DNA from: Callaeas wilsoni
Taxonomy: Eukaryota > Chordata > Aves > Passeriformes > Callaeidae
NCBI GenBank assembly: GCA_013398955.1
Contig: VWPU01008485.1
Span: forward strand, 176,383-240,382
DNA: 64,000 bases
Direction: 5' to 3'
Each line of letters opens with the position of its first letter. Position 1 is the first letter of the stretch. The notes under the pieces were generated by a model, which saw nothing but the letters and a program-made list of their open reading frames with translations, was not told where the DNA came from and did not search any database. Below, piece after piece: positions 13,976-24,090 of the stretch. Made by a program: the position numbers and the translations under genes.

Positions 13976-16900
13976 TTGAGCAAACTAATTTTGAATCAGC
14001 AGTGTGTGTTGATACTAACATTGCAAAGTCATGATTTCAAAGTAAAGTCAGCTCTACAGAGAGGATTATGCACACAGAAGGAAATAACTGTATTATTTTC
14101 AGGAATAAAAAGAAAGTAAGAATGGCAAAATAATCATACGCCAGTGCAGTGGAAGACTGGAGGAGATATTATGACCACTATAACTGTGATGTATGGCACC
14201 TGATCATACTTTTAAAGATACTGATACATTCAAATCAACATTTCACATACATTCCAATAGTCAGAATGTTGTGTATAGCGATATCTTATTGCAGAACAGT
14301 GCAGAATAATACAAGCATTCACTCATTCAGTATGAAATAATTATACAAGCAGTATTAAGTCAGCTTTTTCAATATCCTCTTGTTGCATGTTCAGACTTTA
14401 CTAAGCGAGTAAATCATAGCTGCCCTGATGAAATGGATAAGGAATGAGCAGAAATGAAGAGCAGTTTTCATAAAAACCTGTAGAAAGAATGGCTCTGGTG
14501 GGGTTCAAGTAGTGTCTGTACAGCTCCATCCCTCCAGCAGCCTTGGATTCTGCCACTGCTGCTTTGCAGTGAATGAAGTCTTGTGGACGCATAGTCATGA
14601 GCCCAGCTGTCCACAATGTGTACCCCTACAAGGAATGCGATGGTCACACATCCTTCTCTACACATCTCTCTTGCACACACATGTGATGGCATTTGCTTCC
14701 ACTTGCAAGATACTGTCTGCATACTTGCCATGTTTTAACACGGGCACACACTGCTCTTTCCTCTTGATGTCAGGGCATCTGAGAGCTGGCATAAATAGAT
14801 ATGTTGAGACGAGCCAGGTCACCCTTATGTGTCAGACAGCAGTGCTATGGTGTGTTTCTGACACTAGCAATTTTGCAAAGATCTTCTCCTTACGGAACAT
14901 ACATTAATTTAAACAGCCTCCACCTATGACTAAAACTCCATCAGTCTGCAGAAATCTAAGCTCCTTCCCTGAGCATCCAGAGTTGTAAACACTGTTTATA
15001 TCATCTAGTGTATGAACAGATTTTATGCAAACATTATTCTGTGCAGCAGTTTGCCTTCCTCTTCATAATATTCCATTTATTATCTTCCTTTTTGTGTTTT
15101 CTACTCCACACAAAAAGAGGAAGCATTGTTTACAACAACTGTGTGCCAGCATTCATACACATATCTTGATAAGATGATAATGCTGTTAATATAGCACAAA
15201 ATAAAACTGTTGGGCATCTGAAGAGATGACTATCTATAACCACAAAGAGAGAAACGTAAAGTGATGCACAGAAGTGTAACAGGAAGAAAACACCTTTAAG
15301 AGAAAGAAACCACATATGAAGGGAAATTCCTGTCAGTCGTTACTATTAGGTGGTGAAATAGGTACACAGAAAAATGCAAAGTTATTGCTCAAAAAAAATG
15401 AAATGAAACTTTATGCATCACTTCATAAAAAGTGTACCTAGAAATATAGTCAGCACAACACCAAAGCTGATGATGGACAATATTGAAACACGCAGTTTTT
15501 ATCACCAAGTGGCACACAAGTGAAGAGTTTGATGGAAAGCAAAGCCAGAAGCACCACCACTCTGTGACTATACTCCATGTCCTGCACCTTCTGCCATGTC
15601 CCTCAGCTGGTCATGTCCTGAAGAACTACCTTTATTATTAACATCTATTAACTTCAGTCTCCTCCCCAGAGACCCCTGATGTGACCACCATGGCACAGCA
15701 CCAGCCAGCGCAAGCAGACTATGCAACACAGCTGGGAGGGGGGCACCTTGGCGGAGCTCCCAGTGGTTCTGGAAACCCACAGTGCCTCTCTCCTGGGTAC
15801 TTCTGTTTTCTGGGAAGGCAAAGTACTCAGGGCATATTGCTCACAGATGCAAGACACTAGTGTCCCAACCTCCAGATCCCCCAGGTACTTGACAAAACAT
15901 CCTGGACATCTGGTGAGCTGACCATCTCCCGACCAGCTGTCCCCACTACAGTCAGTAATACCCAAGTCTACTGTCTATCTTTAACAAATGTGTAGTTGCT
16001 CTTTGCGCAGTTATATATCTGAGCATGTAAAGATGTAGATACCAGCTGCTGAATTTTTGCTACATTAAGTAGTGTTGATCATTACAGATACTTGCAGCAG
16101 CACATAACTTGCACGTCAGAGCTGCCTTTGGTTGCAGCGCTGTATCAATAACATTTGCAGGCTAACTCAGTTTTGTACAATTTGCACTACAGTGTATTTG
16201 CAGTGATCAAGAAGGGATTTCAGGAGAATCGTACAGGTCACTAAAATAAGAAATCGTGTACCTCTCATGGGGCACAGCTTACAGTTTCACAAGGCTGAAG
16301 GAGAAGGAAGGTCATCCTCCCATCTTTCGTGACACTAGAGAAAACATCCTCACAAGGGTATTTTGGTGTTGCCCCACTAATTTCATTGTTTGCTACATAG
16401 TTTACTCCTTCCACAAAAGCTGGAAAGTTAAACTTACTACCAGGTTCCAATATCTATACTGCTGCCTCAGTCAACAGACCAATTACACTTTCTCTCTGCT
16501 ATATTTTAATGATTTATGTAATTGTATACATGCGTGAGAACTTCATTTAGTCTTCTCAGGCTTGTTTAAACCACTCAAGTCTGTAAAGTACTGCTTACAC
16601 TTCACATGAAAGTTGATTTCAGGACAGTCCACTTTAATCTGTTCTTGGCTCTGAGCACTGATTCAGCCCCAAGAAAAGAGCAGAAATATGTTTCTTGGCT
16701 GTAAAATGAAGAAACCTGCATTTGCTAAGAGAAAAATATAAAAATGTCTAATAAAGCACCCATACTTGATGTGCTCTGTGTATCAAGGCAACTGCCTTAA
16801 AGGCAGTTTCTGTTATCACAGCTGCCAGAGCTGTTTATTCTCTTGCTTCTCCATGTGACTTTTCTCAAAGTCCTAGACAGACACCAGTTGCTGAGTGCAG

Positions 16901-17459
16901 GTTAAGTAGAAAAACAGGCTGTGCAGAAACTCCTGTATCTTAAGTGCAAAAACGAATACTTAGAGAGGTCTGAGGCCCCCATAGTGTTTACTTCAGTGTC
17001 AGCTCTGGTTATGCTGCCAGCCTACAGCCTCTCATGACAGAGTAACAAAGGCCAAGCACTGCTAGATACCTCCTGTACAAGGAAGCATATTCCAGGAATG
17101 CTAGAGCTGAATTTGAACTTCCCTTATCAGGAACAATGAAACCGAGAGCAAGTAGCTTCCTTGCTCAAGTGAAATGACCACTTTTCAGCAAGTGCTACTG
17201 TCAATCACTGCAAGCCAGCCCAGAGGAAATGCAATTGTGATAACTGAGTGGTTTTAGTGCCTATAAAGGAAGTGAGTAGTTTAGCTTTCTTGCTCTGTGG
17301 AAAGGGGATCATTACTGTGCCATTTTAATGTCAAGCCCTGGAGCACATGCATAGTTTGTGCACAAAAATGGGGTGATGTTTCCCCTTTTAACATAGAGCC
17401 AAATCAACCCACCCATATTAACTTTTCATGACAGGATCTCTAAAAAAGGCCACACCATC
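13976..17459. other. non-coding DNA, nothing recognised
   Basis: Unique AT-rich sequence. The patch 15560-15960 is GC-richer with overlapping short frames on both strands but no CpG island and no domain. Confidence 0.6.
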
Positions 17460-17655
17460 CTTAAATTGTTTTGGACTTAATTTGGTGTTGTCATGCAATT
17501 AGGTTTTGCAAAATTGGCTCCTGGACTGACAGCTTCTGTTGTTACAGCATATGGCAATCAGAGAGCAGCTTGTGGCAGATGTGATGTTTATTCACCATTT
17601 GCTAGTTTTAGATTTAATGATGTCATTCAAATCAAAGCAAATGTTAGATGTGTTT
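17460..17655. promoter_or_regulatory. motif-dense AT-rich block downstream of GADD45G, candidate enhancer
   Basis: Within 200 bp are ATGCAATTAGG (homeodomain), CATATG E-box (17549-17554), TGTTTATT (forkhead), CCATTTGCTAG, TGATGTCAT (CRE/AP-1-like) and ATCAAAG (TCF/LEF). The density suggests a conserved non-coding element about 450 bp beyond the 3' end of the gene. No conservation data are available here. Confidence 0.3.
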
Positions 17656-18094
17656 GACATCTAAGGAGTTTTGCAGCCCCCCATCATGTTTAAGCCGCTT
17701 CTGTCAAGTGGAAACACGTCAGCTCTGAATGCATCTAAGTCATATTTAAGAATCAACGATGCAATTTACTGGAGGTCTGTATTCGAAAAATCCATGTTTC
17801 TAACATGCATTGTTTTCCTCCAGCAGACTACAAAGACCTCCTATTACAATAAGTGAGCTCATTAGGCATGCGACTCCTTAGTCTTGCAAGCTGTTGCGAT
17901 AAGCAGCTGTTGCAAGAGGGTAAAAGGTTGAGTTATCAACTTGGACAGCACAGCACTTCATTTAGCCAGCCCAGGAAAGTATTTGAGCAGTAACTCCATC
18001 ACTGTGGAGTAGATCTTTGACTACAGCACACAAGCAAAACATCAGTGGTATTTCAGTGACATGCTTCCCCACACCCAGCAAGCAAGACACTCCC

Positions 18095-18660
18095 AGAAAT
18101 TAATTGTCAAAAATTTATTATGAAAGCTTCAATAGCAGCAAATATTTCAATAAAAGTTATTGCAGTATTAAAACAGATCTGCAGAGTGACCCAAGAGGCC
18201 TGTTGAAGTCTGTCTGTTTTGGAATATCTGCATTTGTCTTAGTAACCAATCCCCAATACTCCATAAATATTGATACTTTCTCCTGTGTTTTGCAGACAGC
18301 ACCAACAGTTCCTAGTTACAGTACTCTATCCAGTCCTTCTGGAAAGTTTTGGCCCACTTCCCTCAACTTTCCCTCTCCCTTCTGAAACAGCTCCACATAG
18401 CCAAACTTGCAATACTTCTTTCAGTTCCATGGTATGTCAGCCTCTCCACGGTCGCAGCCTACTGAGGCTCACTGGTGAGATGAGCTGTTTTCCTCTTTCT
18501 CCTCTGTAAGAGCCCACTGCATGCCAGTCTGAGGGACTTTAATCCAGTCTCTTGACCAGGCTAATCCATGGAATCAGCAGCTTGTTGCACATTTTGGTGA
18601 ATGCACAGCACGTTGAGAATGCAACAAAGGTTTCAGCCTCCCCAGTGCACGAGGTGACCA
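18095..18660 (-). other. GADD45G: GADD45G 3' untranslated region with poly(A) signal
   Basis: Minus-strand AATAAA (TTTATT on plus, 18114-18119) is the first canonical poly(A) signal I noticed downstream of the stop codon at 18661. Cleavage would fall about 15-25 nt further on, near 18095, giving a 3' UTR of about 565 nt and a mature mRNA of about 1.1 kb, close to the mammalian transcript. One ATTTA pentamer on the minus strand lies at 18264-18268; this is a weak AU-rich-element hint, since GADD45 mRNAs are unstable. The end is inferred. Confidence 0.65.
18114..18119 (-). terminator. GADD45G: poly(A) signal AATAAA of GADD45G
   Basis: Canonical hexamer on the minus strand, 542 nt past the stop codon and followed by T-rich sequence on that strand. 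Choice of this signal is by position; a 3' end read would settle it. Confidence 0.65.
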
Positions 18661-19730
18661 TCACTCAGGCAGGGTGATAGTTGGCACCCAGTCATTGACA
18701 TTTCGGCTCTCTTCGCAAAACAAGTTCAGCTTCTCCAGAGCTGGGTCCTTCCAGCCTTCTTCATTCGGGTTCTGCAAGAAACAAAAAAGTTGCACACCAT
18801 GAGTGCTGCCTGCCAGCTGAGGTCATCATAATATTTACAGAAGTATTAGCTTAGGACTAGAGGCACTTCCAGACAGTTTCTGTCCTGACTCAGACAAGAC
18901 AGGAAGCAGAGATGCTGCCCTTGTGGACAGCGGAGGAAATTCAGTTACGAGAAGTTCTGCCTCCTCCTCCTACTACTACTCAGCTGACTTGCTGTGTGCC
19001 AAGCGCTCTGTCTGTGCCCAGCACAGGACTCGACCACCCGCAGCGGGAGAAGGGGCCGCCCCCGGCAGGCTCTGGCAGTGCGAGGCAGAGCCGGCAGCGC
19101 CAGGGGGACAGCGCTCGCCGCCCGCGGGACACCCACCGTGATGAGGATGCAGTGGAGATCCCGCGGCTCCCCGGAGTCCTCGCTGGGCCCCACGATGGCC
19201 GCCAGCTTGGCCACGTCGTTCACCCGCACGATGTCGATGTCGTTCTCGCAGCAGAAGGCTTGGATCAGGGTGAAATGGATCTGCAGGGCGATGTCCCCCT
19301 CGTCCTCCTGGTCCGCGGCCAGCACGCAGAACGCGACGTTGTCGGGGTCGCTGCAAGAGTGGAGCAGCCTGATGAGTCCCGCTGCTGGCGCCGGCCGCCC
19401 CGCAGCCCCGCCGGGCTGACTTACACACTCCCGCTGCCCCCGCCGCCCTACTTACACATTCATCAGCTTGGCCGACTCGTAGACGCCGGCGGTGAGGCAG
19501 CCTCGGCGCTGCGCCGACACCAGCAGCTCGTGGAGGGCCGTACCGGCGCCCTGCATCCTGTGGGCCGGGAGAAGACACAGGGTCAGCGCGGTGCCACCGC
19601 CACCACCATCACCGCCGCCGCCCCAAAACCGCCCGCTACCCGCTTTCCTCGGCTTCCCAGAGCCCACTCGCACGTACCAGTCGTGGCCCGCAGGCATGGG
19701 CTGCTGTCCGTGGATCTCCTCCAGAGTCAT
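18661..19730 (-). CDS. GADD45G: GADD45 gamma, growth arrest and DNA-damage-inducible protein (complete, 4 coding exons)
   Basis: Coding exons on the minus strand are 19678-19730, 19456-19557, 19137-19350 and 18661-18771. Together they give 159 codons, the length of human GADD45G, and start [18 protein letters not shown]. Introns are only 120, 105 and 365 nt, with donors GTACGT, GTAAGT and GTGGGT and CAG acceptors; phases agree across every junction. Exon 2 (102 nt) encodes [12 protein letters not shown] and GVYESAK. Exon 3 carries the acidic stretch at residues 65-71 (DQEDEGD) and the family core [19 protein letters not shown] (72-90). Exon 4 ends in [16 protein letters not shown]45 proteins are small L7Ae-fold, mainly nuclear dimers that bind MEKK4 (MTK1), PCNA, p21 and CDK1/cyclin B1, linking stress to p38/JNK signalling, cell-cycle arrest and DNA demethylation. 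The start has G at -3, and the short leader has no upstream ATG. The gamma paralogue is favoured over alpha and beta by the N-terminus and C-terminus. No damage is seen. Confidence 0.97.
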
Positions 19731-19800
19731 AGCAGTTAGTCCCCACAGCGCGGCGGCCGCTCCGTCACCCCCCCGCGCGCGCACTCCCCGAGCGCTCTGA
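19731..19800 (-). other. GADD45G: GADD45G 5' untranslated region (predicted)
   Basis: The interval between the TATA box (19826-19832) and the start codon is about 95 nt. With a start site 25-30 nt below the TATA box, transcription would begin near 19797-19802, leaving a leader of about 70 nt. It is very GC-rich and contains no upstream ATG on the minus strand. The exact start site is inferred from spacing only. Confidence 0.6.
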
Positions 19801-19822
19801 AGCGGCAGCCGGCAGGCGTGCG

Positions 19823-20070
19823 CTACTTATAGCCCTCGCGGGCGCCTCCCGGCCTCCCATTGGCCAGCGGGGGAGAAAGGGGCGGCTTTATTATGCTAAT
19901 CGGCGCGCGCCGGAGAGGAAGCTCGGAGTGGGGGGGGAGGGGGCGGTGGCAAAGGGCGGCTCGTGCCGGGAGGCCACGTGGGGCAGGCGCGGGGGGGCGC
20001 GCAGGCACGCGCCGGCCCGAGGCGGCGGTGGGCACCGGCAGGTAGGGCGGGGGTTCGCGCCCGGCACCGG
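19823..20070 (-). promoter_or_regulatory. GADD45G: GADD45G core and proximal promoter
   Basis: Read on the minus strand, there is a TATA box CTATAAG (19826-19832), an inverted CCAAT box (ATTGG on plus, 19859-19863), and an octamer-like ATTAGCAT (19893-19900). There is a GC box near 19879-19885 and a palindromic E-box CACGTG (19975-19980); more GC-rich boxes lie near 19940 and 20046. This matches GADD45-family promoters, where OCT and NF-Y sites drive stress induction and MYC/MAX-type E-boxes are plausible repressor targets. The element positions are read directly; factor binding is inferred from family knowledge. The strong TATA plus CCAAT layout suits a rapidly inducible immediate-early gene. 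Confidence 0.85.
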
Positions 20071-20159
20071 GAACGGAGAATAAAAAATAAAATAAACAAA
20101 ACGTTTTACTGATATGGTTTCTGCAAATGTAAGCGCCGCGAAGGGACAGCCCTTGTAGC

Positions 20160-20812
20160 CACCAGGGCTGGGAGCAGCTCTGTGGAGAAGGTCCTGGGGC
20201 TGTACTGGGCGGTCACCTGGCGGCGGTCAGCAGTGGCCCCGGCTGCAGCAAAGCCCCGCTGCGCCCTGGTCTGTGTGAATAGGAGCGTGGCCAGCCGGCC
20301 GAGGGAGGTGATAATCCCCCTCCTCTCAGCACTCCCGGGGCAGCAGCAATGTGGTTCGTCCGGTTTGGGCACCCGCAGTAGGGGGAACACATCCATAAAC
20401 TGGAGCAAGAGCTGATGAGGGCACCGAGGTGTCCAAAGCTGAGGCGCTCTCCCGCCGTGCAGGCTGAGGGACCAGGGCCGGTTCAGCCTGGGGAACGCAA
20501 AGTTTGGGTGGCAAACTGCAGTCCCTAAAACCTGTGGAGCGATCATCCAGAAGATAACACCGGGGCCTTCACAGCAATGCCTAGTGTGGAGGCAGGAGAC
20601 AATGAGCCTAAGGTGAATCAAGAGGTTCAGATCGGATGTAAGGAAAACCCTTTCCCCCTGAGAGCAGTCAAGCAGTGGAGCAGGCTCTCTGTCCAGAGAG
20701 GCTATGTAGATTTCATCCTTGCAGGATTGCAAGCCCTGATGCGACAAAGCCCTGAGAGACCTCTTCTGAGGTCACCGGTAATCCTTCTGCAGGCTGCACT
20801 GGCCTATGATCC
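20160..20812 (+). mobile_element. CR1 LINE fragment, sense, upstream of GADD45G
   Basis: The end of the CR1 reverse-transcriptase frame and the 3' UTR are recognisable. Landmarks are GGAGCAGCTCTGTGGAGAAG near 20170, AGGAGCGTGGCCAGC near 20280, GAGGGAGGTGAT near 20301, the GGTTCAGATCGGATGTAAGGA stretch near 20625, and CCCTGATGCGACAAAGCCCTG near 20733. It starts about 360 bp above the predicted GADD45G start site and points away from the gene. The copy is disrupted by stops and small deletions, so it is inactive. Confidence 0.85.
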
Positions 20813-20813
20813 T

Positions 20814-20829
20814 GGGGGGGGGGGGGGGG
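20814..20829 (+). repeat. uninterrupted run of 16 G
   Basis: A G16 homopolymer sits immediately after the CR1 fragment, about 1 kb upstream of the GADD45G start site. It is followed by T-rich sequence at 20841-20869. Such runs can form G-quadruplexes and are hard to sequence, so its true length may differ. Confidence 0.9.
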
Positions 20830-20840
20830 TGGTGAGCGAA

Positions 20841-22721
20841 CAGATTTTTTTTTTCCCCTTTTTTTTCCCAATCGGGCTTTATTAAAAGTAACTCTAATTT
20901 GGAAAGTGTATCCTTCATAACTAATTCACAGTGAAACGAGTGTGATTGCTGAACTCAGATCCGAACCTGCTTGTCAGCAAACCAAGCAATAATAAAGCAC
21001 ATTTTCCCGCTGTGAATGAGCACAGTCTGAATATTAAAAGGCAAATCACTTTTCACATTCCTTCAAGCGTCTGACACGCTTAGGCTCAGGCTCACAGTTA
21101 GCGCTTGTCTGCACCGAGTCACCGCTTCAGAGCAGCCCCAAGTGGCTTCACAGAGGTTGTGGAGAGCCACCTTGGGGCAACCTGTGCTATTGCGGCCTGG
21201 CCGGACCGACTCCAGCGGTCCAGACAGGTCGCAGTAGCAGAGGTCTCTAACTTGTCACCCTTGCTGTTCCCTGGGCCTGCAGCCGCATCCTTCCCGTTCG
21301 AATGTGTTGAAACCCAGGGATGTCCTTTCCAGTACTTCACTGGGAGTCCTGGATCAAACACGTCTTATCTGTGGCTGTATATGGTATACTCTGCTCAGTA
21401 GTTTCAGTCTCTTTGAGCACCACAGTTTCCAAAATGCTTCTCAAACTAAGACACTTCAATGAGCTGCTGTGTTTCTACTTCCAGTTGTTTCTAGTTGGTG
21501 CCCTGGTGACACTACAGGTGACAGCATCTGACCTGGCAGTAATCACTTAGTGAGCTTCCATTTTTAACTAGTGACAACATCAGCATGATGTCTGGCAGAT
21601 ATATCCAGCCCCTCTAAGAACATTTCTCTGATGTCTACAGAGCTGTCAGTACTGGGGAGAAAACTCTGTTGTAAACACCAATTCTCAAGCCTAACAATCT
21701 TTTTTACCCTACTAACATGCAAAGGCATTCTTGAGTTGGAAATTAGTGACCTGTAAGTCTGAATTTGCTTGAGAAGGGCATAAATTCTTAGTTTGCTTTC
21801 TTTAAAAAAGATGTGAGAAGTTTCCAGAAAATTATCTCCTGGTCTGTATTCAGGTAAGTGGAAGTACCACCACTTGCCGGAATTAGCTTAGCATGTACTG
21901 TTCAGTCTCAAAAGATAAAAACCCTTCATACAGCTGCCTCTTTGGGGGTTTTTTCCTTGTTGTTGTTTGTTTGTTTGTTTGTTTGGGTTTTCTTTTTTGT
22001 GTTTTTTGTGTTTGTTTTTTTCTTCTTGAAGTATATAAATGGTGATGAATGCAGAAGAACAGCTTGAATGGTAAGACACACTAAATGGTATGTCTCTTAG
22101 AAGTATTCAAAGGCCTATTTCTGATGAAATCGGTGGAAAATCCAGAGCTGACTCACAGCTTTGAAAGATGCTGGTATCAGCTATGACTTTGATGACTTTT
22201 TCATTACAGTAAAAGTGAAAGTTACTTAAAATGGATCCAAATTAGTAAGCCAAAGTGGAGAACAGTGCATATGTCATAGTAATATATATATATAATTCTC
22301 TAGATAATAAAGTGATATATGGAACCATATTAACACATTAATCCTTCCACATGCAAGCTTCCAGTTTCAGCTTAATGGTGCAGCACCCTGGAATTAGGCC
22401 TTCTTGACATTACATTTTCGATTTGCCCCCTTATTCCTGGGTCTCCTAGCACAGATGATGCTGAAGGTCATGAAACATTCATTACTAAATACTTGATCCA
22501 GCTTATTTCAAACCACAGTATCAACACCAGGCTTCTGACGCAGAAGAGGAGGTGTAGCAAGGAGAGCTGTGCAAGCCCAAGGTCCCGTCCCTGGTTTGAA
22601 GGCATCAGCTCTGCAGATGTAATACCTTTGACGCCTAATAAAGCAAACTGAACTTTGGTGAAGGTCGGTCTCCACTGCCCGCTTTCTTGATCTTTTCCTC
22701 CCATGTTTTTAACACACTTAC
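20841..22721. other. non-coding upstream region of GADD45G
   Basis: T/C-rich stretch at 20841-20869, then unique sequence; a short (AT)n lies at about 22281-22296. No gene is recognised. Confidence 0.55.
21958..22030 (+). repeat. (GTTT)n / T-rich low-complexity tract
   Basis: It contains an ordered GTTTGTTTGTTTGTTT core and then irregular TTTTTGTG sequence. Confidence 0.9.
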
Positions 22722-22900
22722 CTGGTGGGCACAGACCTTTGGCAGATCAACTCTTGAGTGCTCGAAATCATCCTGTAGGTCAAGGGGCAGATGGGAAACG
22801 GTGGTGAATATCACAGGGCAGCAGCACTCAGACACGAGCGAGTGTCTTTTGCCATCGTTGCGGACAGGTGTGGCAGGAGTATGACGCCAGTGGCAGTTCC
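22722..22900 (-). other. candidate exon ending in a consensus 5' splice site, product unknown
   Basis: The minus strand reads CACCAG|GTAAGTGTG with the exon boundary at 22722, a near-perfect donor. Upstream the frame stays open through the CpG block (part of a 191-codon open frame, 22635-23210) and includes LPLDLQDDFEHSRVDLPKV. I do not recognise this peptide. No clear acceptor is fixed, so if real it would be a first exon of a non-coding RNA or an upstream alternative GADD45G transcript. The 5' limit is arbitrary. Confidence 0.25.
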
Positions 22901-23070
22901 CCTGCTCCCCGCAGCATGCCAAGGCTCGCTGCAGACCTTTCCCTTCGGGACGGCAGCGAAGGCGCCGCCGCCGCCCGGCCCGCGCTCCCCGCACAGCCTG
23001 CGCTGCCCTCTCGTGGTCACCTGGGGGATGGCTGCCGGATCCCGCGGCACCCGCGGGGTCCCCTCCTGTG
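22780..23070. promoter_or_regulatory. CpG-rich block with CTCF-like site, 3 kb upstream of GADD45G
   Basis: GC-rich, CG-dense DNA, densest at 22900-23060, is isolated between AT-rich flanks. On the minus strand it holds CCACGAGAGGGCAG (23003-23016), a close match to the CTCF core. It also borders a consensus 5' splice site on the minus strand (CAG|GTAAGT, exon end at 22722). It could be an insulator, an enhancer, or the promoter of a minus-strand transcript. Confidence 0.5.
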
Positions 23071-23097
23071 CCCGTGTCTTCCAACGGAGACACAGGA

Positions 23098-23183
23098 GCA
23101 AAAAAAATATTAAAAGGAAAAAAAATTAAAAGAAAAGGAAAAATAAACCCACAAACAGCAGCCAAACAAACAAACAAACAAAA
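23098..23183 (+). repeat. A-rich and (AAAC)n tract before a CR1
   Basis: Poly-A/AAAG sequence followed by an AAACAAACAAAC array, directly between the 22.8-23.1 kb CpG block and the CR1 copy at 23215. It may be a retroposon tail, but no source element is recognised on its left. Confidence 0.85.
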
Positions 23184-23214
23184 AAGCAGACCTTGACGCA
23201 TCCTATACAAAGAA

Positions 23215-24090
23215 ATCCCCTAAAGTGTGTGAGTTGATCCATAGACATGCTCGAGGGCAGGAAGGCTCTGCAGAGACCTGGACAGACTCGATCAGTGGGC
23301 CAAGGACACCTGCATGGGGCTGAACAAGGCAGGGTGCTGGGTTCTGCCCTTTAGCCTCAGCAAACCCGTGCAGCTCCACAGGCTGGAGGAGGAGTGGCTC
23401 GAGAGCTGCTCGGCAAAAAGGGACTTGGAGGTGCTCATTGAGAGCCAGCTCAGTGTGAGCCAGTGTGTGCCCAGGTGGCCAAGAAGGCCAAAGGCACTTG
23501 GCCTGAACCAAGCATAGTGTGGCCAGCAGGACGAGAGAAGTGATCATCCTCCTGTACTTGGCATTGCTGAGGCTGCACCTCAAGTCCAGTTTTGGCCCAC
23601 TCACACCTCCAGGACATTGGGGTGCTGGAGCTTGTCCAGTGAAAGTCAACAAGGCCCATGAAAGGACTGGAAAACTTGTCTTACGAGGAATGGCTGAGGG
23701 AGTTGGGTTTGTTCAGTCACAAGAAGAGGAGGCTCAGGGGTATCCCCATCGCTCTCTGCATCTCCCTGCAAGGAGGCTGTAGTGAGGTGGGGGTCAGTCT
23801 CTTCAACTGTGCCTGCAGTGAGAGGACCAGAGCAAGTGCTCTTCAGCTGAGACAGGAGAATCAGATTAGGTATTAGAAGAAAAAAATTATCTCTGTTAGG
23901 GTTGTCAGGCATTGGAATAGATTTTCCTGGGAGTTGGTGGAGTCACCATCCCTGGAGGTCCTTAGGATGTATCTGGATCTGGTGCTGGGTAGTGTGGTTT
24001 AGTGGCTTAGAGTTACGGTGGTAGTGCTGGGTTGACGGTTTACTGGATGATCTTAGAGACCCCTTCCAACCTTGATGATTCTACGGTTCT
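23215..24090 (+). mobile_element. CR1 LINE, sense, with intact 3' terminus
   Basis: Nearly 0.9 kb of CR1: the GCTCGAGGGCAGGAAGGCTCTG landmark near 23249, GCCAAGAAGGCCAAAGGCA near 23477, GGCTGAGGGAGTTGGG near 23693 and GTGGAGTCACCATCCCTGGAGG near 23937. The tail GATGATTCTACGGTTCT ends at about 24090. The reverse-transcriptase frame is broken several times. A/C-rich low-complexity DNA precedes it at 23098-23183. Confidence 0.9.

Larger units (their letters stand above)
19020..20070. promoter_or_regulatory. CpG island over GADD45G exons 1-3 and promoter
   Basis: From about 19020 to 20070 the DNA is strongly GC-rich with frequent CG dinucleotides, in sharp contrast to the AT-rich flanks. It covers the promoter, the first three coding exons and their introns. 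The long antisense frame at 18912-19739 and the frames at 19823-20099 are by-products of this composition, not genes. Edges are by eye. Confidence 0.85.

Noticed and set aside
17040..17240. Possible further MIR-like remnant
   Set aside because: Only a few words resemble the MIR core and the order is unclear; too weak to call.
18912..19739. 275-codon open frame on the plus strand across GADD45G
   Set aside because: It is antisense to GADD45G exons and introns in a CpG island; its low-complexity Pro/Arg/Gln content is compositional.
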